Source: an uncultured Lachnospiraceae bacterium (lineage in GTDB: Bacteria > Bacillota > Clostridia > Lachnospirales > Lachnospiraceae). From it: a DNA stretch of 64,000 bases. Position 1 is the stretch's first letter. Every line of letters begins with the position of its first letter. This document shows positions 33,471 through 43,148 of the stretch, one piece after another. The notes beneath the pieces are model-generated. The model saw only the letters and a list, made by a program, of their open reading frames with translations, was not told where the DNA came from and searched no databases. A program made the position numbers and the translations under genes. The stretch spans positions 124,001 through 188,000 of the forward strand of contig CAMEIX010000002.1 of assembly GCA_945919075.1 (NCBI GenBank), written 5' to 3'.

Positions 33471-34166
33471 ATGCGCAGAATCATGTTAAAGTTAAGCGGT
33501 GAAGCGCTTGCCGGTGAGAAACATACCGGTTTTGACGAAGAAACCGTTAGGGGCGTTGCCCTTCAGGTTAAAAAATTAGTAGATGAGGGCTACGAGGTCG
33601 GAATCGTTACCGGCGGCGGAAACTTCTGGAGAGGCCGTACCAGTGAGAATATTGACCGTACCAAAGCTGACCAGATCGGAATGTTAGCGACGGTTATGAA
33701 TTGTATTTATGTATCCGAGATTTTCCGCTCCGTTGGAATGAAAACGGCAGTGCTTACCCCCTTTGAATGTGGCTCTTTTACCAAACTGTTTTCCAAGGAC
33801 AGGGCAAATAAATATTTTGAAAAGGGAATGGTGGTATTCTTCGCAGGCGGTACGGGACACCCCTATTTTTCAACCGATACCGGTGTGGTGCTTCGGGCAA
33901 TTGAGATTGAGGCAGAGGTGATTCTTCTTGCAAAATCCATTGACGGGGTTTATGATGCAGACCCCGCAAAGGTTAGTGATGCCAAGAAATATGATGAAAT
34001 AAGCATCGATGAGGTGATTGCAAAGAATCTTCAGGTTGTGGATATGACGGCCTCTATTCTGGCAAGGGACAATAAAATGCCGATGTGGGTATTTGGATTA
34101 AATGAAGAGAATAGTATTGTAAACACGATGAACGGTAAATTTACCGGAACCAAAGTAACTGTATAA
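33471..34166 (+). CDS. pyrH: UMP kinase
   Basis: The 231-residue amino-acid-kinase-fold enzyme phosphorylates UMP to UDP. Family motifs are clear: RIMLKLSGEALAGE, VTGGGNFWRG, FFAGGTGHPYFSTDT and AKSIDGVYDADP. GGAGA lies upstream of the ATG. frr follows after 20 bp, the usual pair; rpsB-tsf, which normally precede pyrH, are 22 kb upstream here. Confidence 0.98.
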   Translation: MRRIMLKLSGEALAGEKHTGFDEETVRGVALQVKKLVDEGYEVGIVTGGGNFWRGRTSENIDRTKADQIGMLATVMNCIYVSEIFRSVGMKTAVLTPFECGSFTKLFSKDRANKYFEKGMVVFFAGGTGHPYFSTDTGVVLRAIEIEAEVILLAKSIDGVYDADPAKVSDAKKYDEISIDEVIAKNLQVVDMTASILARDNKMPMWVFGLNEENSIVNTMNGKFTGTKVTV

Positions 34167-34186
34167 AGCGGAAAGGCGGTATCAAA

Positions 34187-34738
34187 ATGGACGAAAGAAT
34201 CAAGGTTTATGACGAAAAAATGAAAAAGGCTTATGAATTTTTGGAGGCTGATTATGCCGGTATTCGTGCAGGGCGTGCAAACCCGCATGTACTGGATAAA
34301 ATCCGTGTTGATTATTACGGTACGCCCACTCCGATTCAGCAGGTTGGTAATGTAACCGTTCCGGAAGCAAGAATTATCCAGATTGCACCTTGGGAAAAGA
34401 CCATGATTAAGGCTATTGAGAAAGCAATTATGACTTCCGATCTGGGCATAACGCCTTCCAATGACGGTGTGGTTATCCGTCTTGTTTTCCCGGAACTGAC
34501 CGAGGAAAGACGTAAAGACCTGGCAAAAGAAGTAAAGAAAAAAGGAGAAGACGCCAAGGTTGCTGTCCGTAATATAAGAAGGGATGGCAATGACGCCTTT
34601 AAGAAACTTGGAAAGGCAGATGTTTCCGAGGACGAAGTAAAACAACTGGAAGATGAATTACAGAAACTTACCGACAAATACATCAAAAATGTGGATGGTC
34701 TGATTGAACAGAAGACCAAAGAAATAATGACAGTATAA
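34187..34738 (+). CDS. frr: Ribosome recycling factor
   Basis: The 183-residue protein is a complete RRF with the two-domain tRNA-like shape: the helical domain starts with DEKMKKAYEFLEADYAGIRAGRANP, and the small domain has YYGTPTPIQQVGNVTVPEA. The C-terminus is a long helix (KQLEDELQKLTDKYIKNVDGL). With EF-G it splits post-termination ribosomes. A terminator begins 7 bp after the stop. Confidence 0.98.
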   Translation: MDERIKVYDEKMKKAYEFLEADYAGIRAGRANPHVLDKIRVDYYGTPTPIQQVGNVTVPEARIIQIAPWEKTMIKAIEKAIMTSDLGITPSNDGVVIRLVFPELTEERRKDLAKEVKKKGEDAKVAVRNIRRDGNDAFKKLGKADVSEDEVKQLEDELQKLTDKYIKNVDGLIEQKTKEIMTV

Positions 34739-34744
34739 GCGGGA

Positions 34745-34769
34745 GGGCAGGTTTTTTTACCTGCCCTTT
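34745..34769 (+). terminator. Rho-independent terminator after frr
   Basis: GGGCAGGT (34745-34752) pairs with ACCTGCCC (34759-34766), loop TTTTTT, then TTTGG. The short U tail suggests moderate efficiency. Confidence 0.75.
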
Positions 34770-34809
34770 GGTTGCATAATAAAGAACTAATATTTGTGGG
34801 GATTTGAGT

Positions 34810-35523
34810 ATGGATTTAAAGATTCCGAATCATGTGGCGATTATATTAGACGGCAACGGCCGTTGGGCGAAGGCAAAGGGAATGCCCAGAAATTACGGAC
34901 ATTTACAAGGAGCAAAGGCGGTAGAACAGATTTGCGAGGATGCCCATAATCTGGGGATTAAATATCTTACCGTGTATGCGTTTTCCACCGAAAACTGGAA
35001 CAGACCCAAGGATGAGGTGGATGCGCTTATGAAACTTCTTCGAAATTACCTGTCCAACTGCTTAAAACGTGCCACCAAAAATAATATGTGCGTCCGGGTA
35101 ATCGGAGATAAAACAAGGCTGGATAAAGATATCTACGATACTATTGAGAATCTGGAAGAGAAGACAAAAAATCTGACCGGCCTGCATTTTACCATTGCCT
35201 TAAATTACGGCGGTCGTGATGAAATCAGAAGGTGCGTAACCAAAATTGCAAAAAAGGTCGAGGCGGGGGAAATAAAGCCGGAAGAAATTGATGAGGAACT
35301 TATTAATCAGAATCTGGATACGGCTGCCATGCCGGACCCGGACCTTTTGATAAGAACCTGTAATGAACTTCGTACATCCAATTTTCTGCCCTGGCAGCTT
35401 ACTTATACGGAACTGTACTTTACTCCGGTGGCATGGCCGGATTTTGATAAAAATGAATTACTAAAGGCGATTGAGGCATATACAAAACGAGACCGAAGGT
35501 TTGGTCTTGTTAAGGAGGAATAG
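34810..35523 (+). CDS. uppS: Undecaprenyl diphosphate synthase
   Basis: The 237-residue cis-prenyltransferase makes the C55 carrier lipid for cell-wall synthesis. Motifs: HVAIILDGNGRWAKAKG with the catalytic Asp, AFSTENWNRP, and LLIRTCNELRTSNFLPWQ (usually RTGGE; here RTCNE). A TTG at 34804 is also in frame; the ATG at 34810 with GGGGATT upstream is chosen. cdsA follows by 2 bp. Dxr and IspG in this window supply its precursors. Confidence 0.96.
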   Translation: MDLKIPNHVAIILDGNGRWAKAKGMPRNYGHLQGAKAVEQICEDAHNLGIKYLTVYAFSTENWNRPKDEVDALMKLLRNYLSNCLKRATKNNMCVRVIGDKTRLDKDIYDTIENLEEKTKNLTGLHFTIALNYGGRDEIRRCVTKIAKKVEAGEIKPEEIDEELINQNLDTAAMPDPDLLIRTCNELRTSNFLPWQLTYTELYFTPVAWPDFDKNELLKAIEAYTKRDRRFGLVKEE

Positions 35524-35525
35524 TC

Positions 35526-36356
35526 ATGTTTGTGAAAAGAGCAATCAGTGGTGTGATTCTGGTAATCATTGCGCTGTTGTGTTTCATCTTTGGAAATGAA
35601 CTTTTGCTTGGGGTATCCATATTCATTTCCATTGTGGGATATCTGGAACTCTGTAAGGCAACCGGGGTGTGTGGGAAAGATAAGAAGTTTTGTGCTTTGG
35701 AGGCAGTAGGAATAGCCGGAATTCTGGCATATTATGCAACGCTCTATTTTCTGCCGGGACAAACCATTTATATGATTCTGCCCTTTATCGGTGTATTTAT
35801 GTTAAGCATGTTTGTATATGTGGTTCGTTTTCCGAAATATGTTGCCGAACAGGTTATGGCAAATGTCTTTCACTTTGTATATGCGCCGGTAATGCTTTCT
35901 TTTATTTACCTGACAAGACAGTTACCCGGAGAAACAGGGATTTACCTGGTATGGCTGATTCTGATTTCTTCCTGGGGAAGCGATACCTGTGCGTATCTGG
36001 TGGGAATCTGCATTGGAAAGAAGAAAATTTTTCCGGTACTTAGCCCCAAAAAGTCCCTGGAAGGATGTATAGGCGGTGTGGTTGGTGCCGGGCTTTTAGG
36101 ATTTATATATTCTTTTTTCTTCCTGAAAGAATTATTGCCGGAACCGCAGATGCCATATCTGATTATGGTTATCTGCATGATCGGCGCGGTGATGAGTCAG
36201 ATTGGAGATCTTGCAGCATCTGCCATTAAGAGAAACCATGATATTAAGGATTACGGTAAACTGATTCCGGGACATGGGGGAATCATGGACCGCTTTGACA
36301 GTGTTATCGTGACTGCACCGATGGTCTATTTTTTAGTAAGAATTATGATAGGATGA
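35526..36356 (+). CDS. cdsA: Phosphatidate cytidylyltransferase
   Basis: The 276-residue polytopic membrane enzyme makes CDP-diacylglycerol from phosphatidate and CTP. Several hydrophobic helices are visible. The C-terminal CDP-alcohol signature is seen: SPKKSLEG, GDLAASAIKRNHDIKDYGKLIPGHGGIMDRFDS. AAGGAGGAAT before the ATG overlaps the end of uppS, so translation is coupled. dxr follows by 4 bp. Confidence 0.97.
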   Translation: MFVKRAISGVILVIIALLCFIFGNELLLGVSIFISIVGYLELCKATGVCGKDKKFCALEAVGIAGILAYYATLYFLPGQTIYMILPFIGVFMLSMFVYVVRFPKYVAEQVMANVFHFVYAPVMLSFIYLTRQLPGETGIYLVWLILISSWGSDTCAYLVGICIGKKKIFPVLSPKKSLEGCIGGVVGAGLLGFIYSFFFLKELLPEPQMPYLIMVICMIGAVMSQIGDLAASAIKRNHDIKDYGKLIPGHGGIMDRFDSVIVTAPMVYFLVRIMIG

Positions 36357-36360
36357 GTTT

Positions 36361-37512
36361 ATGAAAAAGATTGCTATTATGGGTTCCACCGGTTCCATTG
36401 GCACCCAGACGCTTGAGGTGGTAAGAAATAATCCGGAATTAAAGGTTACAGCCCTTGCATGTGGGAATAATATTAACCGGATGGAAGAACAGATTCGGGA
36501 ATTTATGCCATCGCTGGCTGTTATGTGGACAAAAGAAGCGGCAGAAGAATTGAAAGTAAGGGTTGCCGATCTTTCTGTGAAGATATTATACGGCATGGAC
36601 GGACTGCTTGCCATGGCAACACAGGAAGAAGCGGAGATTCTGGTAACGGCGATTGTGGGGATGATTGGAATCAGACCTACCATTGCTGCCATTGAGGCCG
36701 GAAAGACCATCGCTCTTGCCAATAAAGAAACCCTTGTCTGCGCAGGGCATCTTATTATGCCTCTTGCAAAGAAGAAAGGGGTCAGTATTCTTCCGGTGGA
36801 CAGTGAACACAGCGCTATTTTTCAGTCCCTGCAGGGACAGCCGAAAGCTAAGATTTCCAAAATACTGCTTACCGCATCGGGAGGACCTTTCCGACATTAT
36901 ACAAAAGATATGTTGGAAAATATTACCCCGGAGGATGCACTCAAACATCCGAACTGGAATATGGGCAGGAAAATCACTATCGATTCCTCCACACTGGTAA
37001 ATAAAGGTCTGGAGGTTATGGAGGCAAAATGGCTCTTTGATGTGGACTTTTCACAGATTCAGGTAGTGGTACATCCGCAGAGTGTCATACATTCCATGGT
37101 GGAATATGTGGATGGTGGTATTATGGCCCAGCTTGGGACCCCGGATATGAAGCTTCCCATACAATATGCCCTGTTTTATCCGGACAGGAAGTTTTTACCC
37201 GGAAAAAGGCTGGATTTCTATGAACTGGCGCAGATTACCTTTGAAAAACCGGATATGGAAACTTTCCGGGGATTAAAATTAGCTTATGAAGTCGGGGAAA
37301 GAGGAGGAAGCCTTCCAACGGTCTTCAATGCAGCAAATGAAAAAGCGGTTGCATTATTTCTGGATAAGAAGATCCGTTACCCCGAAATTACGGAAATCAT
37401 AGAGGAATGTGTCGCAAGACATAAAAGGATAGAGAATCCTTCCGTAGAAGAGATTCTAAATGCGGAATGTGAAGTATATCAATATATAACAGAGAAATAT
37501 AAGGAAATATAA
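36361..37512 (+). CDS. dxr: 1-deoxy-D-xylulose 5-phosphate reductoisomerase
   Basis: The 383-residue NADPH-dependent enzyme commits carbon to the MEP pathway. The N-terminal dinucleotide fold shows GSTGSIGTQTLEVV. The metal and substrate site has ANKETLVCAG, PVDSEHSAIFQ and LTASGGPFR, followed by DSSTLVNKGLEVMEA. Length is normal. It lies between cdsA and rseP in the conserved cluster. Confidence 0.98.
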   Translation: MKKIAIMGSTGSIGTQTLEVVRNNPELKVTALACGNNINRMEEQIREFMPSLAVMWTKEAAEELKVRVADLSVKILYGMDGLLAMATQEEAEILVTAIVGMIGIRPTIAAIEAGKTIALANKETLVCAGHLIMPLAKKKGVSILPVDSEHSAIFQSLQGQPKAKISKILLTASGGPFRHYTKDMLENITPEDALKHPNWNMGRKITIDSSTLVNKGLEVMEAKWLFDVDFSQIQVVVHPQSVIHSMVEYVDGGIMAQLGTPDMKLPIQYALFYPDRKFLPGKRLDFYELAQITFEKPDMETFRGLKLAYEVGERGGSLPTVFNAANEKAVALFLDKKIRYPEITEIIEECVARHKRIENPSVEEILNAECEVYQYITEKYKEI

Positions 37513-37513
37513 T

Positions 37514-38569
37514 ATGTTCATGACAATCGTTTGGTTTGTGCTGATTTTTGGTATCGTGGTTTTGTCTCACGAGTTCGGTCATTTTATTGTTGCAAAATTA
37601 AATGGAATTCATGTGGTGGAGTTTTCCATCGGAATGGGGCCGGTTATTTTTTCTTTTGGGAAAAAGAACACAAAATATGCCATTCGCCTTTTCCCCATTG
37701 GCGGAGCCTGTATGTTTGAAGGAGAAGACGGCTTAAATGTTTCCGAGGAAGGGGAGAGCGAAGGCTCCTTTTTAAAAGCCAATGTATGGGCAAGAATTGC
37801 GACTGTTTTTGCGGGACCGCTTTTTAATTTTATTCTGGCATTCATTATTGCGGTTATTATGGTTTCCATGAGAGCACCCGCCAAAAACATCCTTACCGGT
37901 GTTTTGGAAAACAGTCCGGCAGAAGCGGCAGGACTTAGGGAAGGCGATAAGATTGTCAGCATAAACGGGGAAAAAACACCATTATTCAAAGACATTACCT
38001 TGATTGCATTTTTAAATAATGAGAAACCCATGGACATTGTCTATATCAGAGATGGGGAAAAGAATGAGGTTACCCTGACACCGATGTACGATGAGGAATT
38101 GGGAGGATATCTGATGGGTATCTACAGCAGTTATGAAGAAGCCAAAGGCCTTCAAGTGTTTTCCGATGCTTATTATGAGATGCGGTATTGTGTGGTAAAT
38201 ACTTACAAAAGTCTGGGAATGCTGCTAACCGGTAATTTTAAGAAAGAAGATGTAGCCGGACCTGTGGGGATTGCCGTCAATGTGGTTGGAAAGACTTATG
38301 AATACAGCAAAGATTATGGGATTCAAAAGGTTCTTTACAATATGTTCAATATTATTTTGCTATTATCCGTCAATCTGGGAATCCTGAATCTCTTGCCCTT
38401 ACCTGCACTTGACGGAGGACGTCTGGTGTTTTTAATTATTGAACTGATACGTGGCAAGGCCGTACCGCCGGAGAAAGAAGGAATTGTCCATTTTGTAGGA
38501 CTGGTTTTCTTTATGATTCTGATGGTGTTGGTGTTCTTTAACGATTTAACCAATATTTTCGGCCATTGA
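37514..38569 (+). CDS. rseP: Site-2 intramembrane zinc protease (RseP/RasP)
   Basis: The 351-residue polytopic membrane protein has the zinc motif HEFGH in its first helix, a PDZ domain (about residues 115-195; AGLREGDKIVSINGEKTP) and the second site NLLPLPALDGGRL with the Asp ligand. It cleaves transmembrane segments of anti-sigma factors and signal-peptide remnants. It follows dxr by one base. In Bacillus proS and polC come next; here apt does. Confidence 0.97.
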   Translation: MFMTIVWFVLIFGIVVLSHEFGHFIVAKLNGIHVVEFSIGMGPVIFSFGKKNTKYAIRLFPIGGACMFEGEDGLNVSEEGESEGSFLKANVWARIATVFAGPLFNFILAFIIAVIMVSMRAPAKNILTGVLENSPAEAAGLREGDKIVSINGEKTPLFKDITLIAFLNNEKPMDIVYIRDGEKNEVTLTPMYDEELGGYLMGIYSSYEEAKGLQVFSDAYYEMRYCVVNTYKSLGMLLTGNFKKEDVAGPVGIAVNVVGKTYEYSKDYGIQKVLYNMFNIILLLSVNLGILNLLPLPALDGGRLVFLIIELIRGKAVPPEKEGIVHFVGLVFFMILMVLVFFNDLTNIFGH

Positions 38570-38628
38570 TTTCGCAAAAGAATAAATATATAATGAAGTT
38601 TAATCCTAATAAAGATGGAGGAATACCT

Positions 38629-39153
38629 ATGAAAAAATTAGAAGAATACGTTAGAAGTATCCCGGATTTTCCGGAGGAGGGCATTATTTTTCGTGATGTT
38701 ACCAGTGTTTTGCAGGATGCGGAAGGCTTTCACCTTGCCATAGATACCATGCAGGAACTGGTAAAGGATATTGACTATGATGTGGTTGTGGGCGCGGAAT
38801 CCAGAGGCTTTATATTTGGCGCACCCATTGCTTACAATAATAAAAAGCCCTTTGTTCTGATTCGTAAGAAAGGGAAGCTTCCCTGTGAAACGATTTCCGA
38901 AAATTACGAACTGGAATATGGAACCGCAACCATTGAAATTCATAAAGATGCCATTAAACCGGGACAGAAGGTTTTAATTGTGGATGATCTGATTGCAACC
39001 GGCGGTACGACAGAGGCCATGGCTAAATTAGTGGAGAGGCTTGGCGGAGAAGTAACCGGTATGGTATTTATGATTGAACTTGCCGGATTAAAGGGCAGGG
39101 ATAAACTTAAGAAGTACCGAATTGAGTCCGCAATTGTTTATGAAGGAAAATAA
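38629..39153 (+). CDS. apt: Adenine phosphoribosyltransferase
   Basis: The 174-residue type I PRTase salvages adenine to AMP. Motifs: IPDFPEEGIIFRDVT, GAESRGFIFGAP, RKKGKLPCET and the PRPP loop VLIVDDLIATGGT. The frame is open from 38566, overlapping rseP, but AGATGGAGGAAT places the start at the ATG 38629, which matches the family N-terminus. In Firmicutes apt commonly precedes relA, as here. Confidence 0.97.
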   Translation: MKKLEEYVRSIPDFPEEGIIFRDVTSVLQDAEGFHLAIDTMQELVKDIDYDVVVGAESRGFIFGAPIAYNNKKPFVLIRKKGKLPCETISENYELEYGTATIEIHKDAIKPGQKVLIVDDLIATGGTTEAMAKLVERLGGEVTGMVFMIELAGLKGRDKLKKYRIESAIVYEGK

Positions 39154-39198
39154 ATATATGGATTGACTTAAAATAATACTTCGAAGGTGCGATGAGAG

Positions 39199-41502
39199 AT
39201 GACAGAAGAAAAAAGCAGTATTTTGCAGGATAATCCTATAAGTGCATTACAGGAATTTGCTAAGCCTGATGATCTGTATCAAATGCTGATTGATCATGTT
39301 CGAAAGTATCATCCTTCTGATGATTTGTCTATGATTGAAAAGGCATATAAAACAGCATCGGAGGCACACAAGGGACAGGTGCGCAAATCGGGGGAACCTT
39401 ACATTACGCATCCTTTGCAGGTTGCCATTGTGCTTGCAGATCTGGAAATGGATAAGGAAACCATTGTAGCCGGTCTTTTACATGATGTTGTGGAAGATAC
39501 GGTAATGACGGAGGAGGAAATTACCAATCTCTTTGGGGCAGAGGTTGCACAGCTTGTAGATGGGGTTACAAAACTGGAAAGTATTCCTTTGAGCAACGGT
39601 ACCGGTACGGAAAATGATGCAAGGCTGGAAATGCAGGCGGAAAACTTGCGTAAAATGTTTCTTGCCATGGCAAAGGATATCCGTGTTATCATGATTAAAC
39701 TGGCAGACCGTCTGCATAATATGCGTACCTTAAAATACCAGAAACCGCAGAGTCAGCAAAGAATTGCAAAAGAGACTCTGGAAGTTTATTGTCCCATTGC
39801 ACAAAGGCTCGGTATTTCTAAAATTAAAGTGGAACTGGATGACATGTCCCTTAAATATCTGGAGCCGGAAGCTTATTTTGATCTGGTGGATAAGATTGCA
39901 ACCAGAAAAAGCGAGAGGGAAGAATATATTGCCGGCATTGTAAAAGAAGTAAAAGGACATATCGAAGAGGCCGGAATCAAAGCTGAGATTGACGGACGTG
40001 TAAAGCACTTCTTCAGTATTTATAAGAAAATGAAAAACCAGAATAAGACGCTGGATCAGATTTACGATCTCTTTGCGGTCCGTATTATTGTGGATAATAT
40101 GATGGATTGTTATGCGGCACTGGGTGTGATTCATGAAAAATATAAACCGATACCCGGCAGATTTAAAGACTATATAGCCATGCCCAAAGCCAATATGTAC
40201 CAGTCCCTGCACACAACGGTTATCGGAACTTCCGGACAGCCCTTTGAAGTACAGATTCGAACGGTGGAAATGCATAAGGCTGCAGAATATGGTATTGCGG
40301 CCCATTGGAAATATAAAGAAGCCAGTGATGGAAAGAAAATTGAAAATCAGGAAGAAGAGAAGCTTACCTGGCTTCGTCAGATTCTGGAGTGGCAGAGGGA
40401 TACATCCGATAACAAAGAATTCATGAATCTTTTAAAGAATGATCTGGATCTGTTCTCGGACAATGTATATTGCTTTACACCCAGCGGCGATGTTAAGAAC
40501 CTTCCCAAGGGTTCTACACCGATTGATTTTGCATATAGTATACACAGTGCGGTTGGAAACCGTATGGTAGGTGCCAAGGTTAACGGAAAACTGGTAAACA
40601 TCGATTATGTGATTAAAAACGGTGACCGTGTGGAGATTATTACTTCACAGAATAATAAAGGACCCAGCAGGGACTGGCTGAAAATCGTAAAGAGTACCCA
40701 GGCCAAAAATAAGATTAACCAGTGGTTCAAAAATGAATCCAAAGAAGATAATATTGCCAAGGGCAAGGATACCATGCTTGCCTACTGTAAATCGAAGAAC
40801 ATCAATGTATCCGACCTTCTAAAACCGGAATATATGGAGAATATTCAGAGAAAATATGGCTTTTTGGATTGGGATGCGGTTCTTGCGGCCATCGGTCACG
40901 GTGCTTTAAAAGAAGGTCAGGTTGTCAATAAACTGTTAGAGTACTATGATAATGACCACAAGAAAGAGATGACCAATGAGGAAGTCCTTGCCTCTATTAC
41001 GGAGAATGCACAGAATTCCAAGGTCAAAATGAACGGACATAAAAACGGTATTACCGTAAAAGGAATTACCGACGTATCCGTCCGTTTCTCCAAGTGCTGT
41101 TCCCCGGTTCCCGGAGACGAAATTGTGGGCTTTGTTACCAGAGGCCGCGGTATTTCCATTCACCGCACAGACTGTATCAATATGATTAACCTTCCGGAAA
41201 TGGAAAAGAACCGTTTAATTGAAGCGGACTGGCAGGCGGGTGCAGAGGATCAGAAGGATGGAAAGTATTTTGCCGATATTAAGATTTATGCCAATAATCG
41301 AAGCGGTCTTTTGGCGGATATTTCCAGAATCTTTGTGGAAAGGGATATTAATATCATATCCATGAATACCAGAACTTCCAAGCAGAATATCGCAACCCTG
41401 CAGACTTCCTTTGAAGTGAAGAACAGGGAAGAGTTAAACAAAATTATCGAAAAGATACGTGGTGTAGACAATGTCATTGATATAGAAAGGACGGTAGGAT
41501 AA
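39199..41502 (+). CDS. relA: Bifunctional (p)ppGpp synthetase/hydrolase (RelA/SpoT family)
   Basis: The 767-residue Rel enzyme controls the stringent response. The hydrolase HD domain (HPLQVAIVLADLEM, LLHDVVEDT near 94, LADRLHNMRTLKY) is intact. The synthetase domain has RFKDYIAMPKANMYQSLHT near residue 321, also intact. TGS (CFTPSGDVKNLPKGST, about 425-485), a zinc-finger/helical region with CCSPVPGD, and a C-terminal ACT domain (about 690-767) follow. Both activities are expected. The stop overlaps the start of the next gene by one base. Confidence 0.98.
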   Translation: MTEEKSSILQDNPISALQEFAKPDDLYQMLIDHVRKYHPSDDLSMIEKAYKTASEAHKGQVRKSGEPYITHPLQVAIVLADLEMDKETIVAGLLHDVVEDTVMTEEEITNLFGAEVAQLVDGVTKLESIPLSNGTGTENDARLEMQAENLRKMFLAMAKDIRVIMIKLADRLHNMRTLKYQKPQSQQRIAKETLEVYCPIAQRLGISKIKVELDDMSLKYLEPEAYFDLVDKIATRKSEREEYIAGIVKEVKGHIEEAGIKAEIDGRVKHFFSIYKKMKNQNKTLDQIYDLFAVRIIVDNMMDCYAALGVIHEKYKPIPGRFKDYIAMPKANMYQSLHTTVIGTSGQPFEVQIRTVEMHKAAEYGIAAHWKYKEASDGKKIENQEEEKLTWLRQILEWQRDTSDNKEFMNLLKNDLDLFSDNVYCFTPSGDVKNLPKGSTPIDFAYSIHSAVGNRMVGAKVNGKLVNIDYVIKNGDRVEIITSQNNKGPSRDWLKIVKSTQAKNKINQWFKNESKEDNIAKGKDTMLAYCKSKNINVSDLLKPEYMENIQRKYGFLDWDAVLAAIGHGALKEGQVVNKLLEYYDNDHKKEMTNEEVLASITENAQNSKVKMNGHKNGITVKGITDVSVRFSKCCSPVPGDEIVGFVTRGRGISIHRTDCINMINLPEMEKNRLIEADWQAGAEDQKDGKYFADIKIYANNRSGLLADISRIFVERDINIISMNTRTSKQNIATLQTSFEVKNREELNKIIEKIRGVDNVIDIERTVG

Positions 41503-42131
41503 TGGCAGAATTAAAAATCGGCCGGACAGTACTGGGGTCCTGTGCTACGAATTGTTACTTTTTATATGAAAGCGGAAAAGAAGATGTCCTTGTGATAGAC
41601 CCGGCAGACCGCGGGGAATTCCTCTATGAGAAACTTACGGAACAGGGATTCAAGGTGGCAGCCATCCTTTTGACTCATGGTCATTTCGACCACATACTCG
41701 GGGCAGAAAAGCTACGTGCCTTATCCGGGGCTAAGATTTATGCACTTTCTGAAGAATTTGCCCTCTGTAAGGATTCGGTAAATAATCTGTCAGGCTGGTC
41801 GGGATCCCCCTACGCACTGACTCCCGATGAGGCATTACATGACGGGCAGAATCTTAACATAGCGGGGATTCCTTTTCAGGTATTAGCTACACCCGGTCAT
41901 ACCTCTGGAAGCTGTTGTTTTTATTTTGAAGAAGCCGGATTTTTAGTCTGCGGAGATACCATTTTTGAAGAATCTGTCGGAAGGACCGATTTCCCGACGG
42001 GAAGCAGCTCGACTTTAATTCAGTCTGTAAAAGAAAAAATATTCCCCCTGCCGGATTCGGTGAAATTGTATCCGGGGCATGGAGGCTCTACCACTATTGA
42101 ACACGAAAAGAAGTATAATCCATTTTTCTGA
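41502..42131 (+). CDS. Metallo-beta-lactamase-fold hydrolase (glyoxalase II-like)
   Basis: The 209-residue cytoplasmic protein has the MBL metal site: LLTHGHFDHILG (HxHxDH), ATPGHTSGS, and VCGDTIF with the bridging Asp, ending in YPGHGGST. It belongs to the YqgX/GloB-like group that usually follows relA in Clostridia. Substrates may be thioesters such as S-lactoyl conjugates, but this is not established. It overlaps relA by one base. Confidence 0.9.
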   Translation: MAELKIGRTVLGSCATNCYFLYESGKEDVLVIDPADRGEFLYEKLTEQGFKVAAILLTHGHFDHILGAEKLRALSGAKIYALSEEFALCKDSVNNLSGWSGSPYALTPDEALHDGQNLNIAGIPFQVLATPGHTSGSCCFYFEEAGFLVCGDTIFEESVGRTDFPTGSSSTLIQSVKEKIFPLPDSVKLYPGHGGSTTIEHEKKYNPFF

Positions 42132-42146
42132 TAGGGGAGAAGTAAA

Positions 42147-43139
42147 ATGATTTATACCTGTAATAATTGTGGCGGTAATATGGTTTACAGCCCTGAAAGA
42201 CAAAAAATGTTCTGCAAATACTGTGGAAGTGAAGACAGTGAACAAAAATATGTAAGTAATGAACCGGTAATGTCAGCCTGCCCTTCCTGTGGTGCACCGA
42301 TAGAAATCAGGGAATACCTGTCTGCCTTTAAGTGTCCTTATTGTGACAACCATCTGATTGTGGATGAACGAATTGCAGGAGATTATCTGCCTCATTTAAT
42401 TATTCCTTTTTATCTTGGAATAGAAGATGTAAAGAAAATACTCCGTGACAAGTTCAAACGGTCTGTATTTGCGCCAAATGACTTTTTGTCCGATGCCCGG
42501 TTAAATTTCATGACAGGCATGTATGTGCCGTTTTGGATGTATGATTATCATGTGCATGGATTCTATGAGGGTACCGGTAAAAAAATCCGAACTTGGACCA
42601 GCGGAAACCGTCAGTATACGGAGACCAAGATCTACCGCATCAAACGTGACATGGAAGTGGATTTTGATAAAGTACCGGTAGATGCATCCATTATCATGCC
42701 GGATTCCACTATGGATCTGATGGAACCCTTCCACTATGGGAACCTGGAAGAATTTAAGGATTGTTATTTGTCCGGATTTCAGGCAGAAATGTATAATATG
42801 GGAGTGGATGAACTGGAGGAAAGAGCCGTATGCAAAGCCAAGGGCGATGCGGAGTCCATTATGCAATCCAGTATAAATGGTTACACCGGTCTGGTAAACG
42901 ATCCGTCCAATAAGGTAATGGTGGAAAGAACGGACAGTAAGTATGCACTTCTTCCTGTCTGGAATTACCAATATGTTTATAAAAATCAAACCTATCCCTT
43001 CTACATAAACGGACAGACCGGAAAGGTAGTCGGGAAAGTTCCCCTGTCGGTAAAAAAGGTATGGGCCTACGGTGGCACATTGTGTATGGGACTATTGTTG
43101 GTTTTTACCATGATATATCAAATTTTTCGCTGGCTATAG
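42147..43139 (+). CDS. Zinc-ribbon membrane protein of unknown function
   Basis: The 330-residue protein opens with two zinc ribbons (CNNCGGN...CKYCGSE, then CPSCGAP...CPYCDNH, about residues 5-70). A long mixed alpha/beta region (about 80-290) follows, with repeated VPFWMYDYHVHG and LPVWNYQYVY strands, and one C-terminal transmembrane helix (about 305-325). It resembles TFIIB-type zinc-ribbon DNA-helicase-like annotated proteins found beside TPM-domain genes. The function is unknown. A GGGGAGAAG site precedes the ATG. Confidence 0.8.
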   Translation: MIYTCNNCGGNMVYSPERQKMFCKYCGSEDSEQKYVSNEPVMSACPSCGAPIEIREYLSAFKCPYCDNHLIVDERIAGDYLPHLIIPFYLGIEDVKKILRDKFKRSVFAPNDFLSDARLNFMTGMYVPFWMYDYHVHGFYEGTGKKIRTWTSGNRQYTETKIYRIKRDMEVDFDKVPVDASIIMPDSTMDLMEPFHYGNLEEFKDCYLSGFQAEMYNMGVDELEERAVCKAKGDAESIMQSSINGYTGLVNDPSNKVMVERTDSKYALLPVWNYQYVYKNQTYPFYINGQTGKVVGKVPLSVKKVWAYGGTLCMGLLLVFTMIYQIFRWL

Positions 43140-43148
43140 GAGGATGAT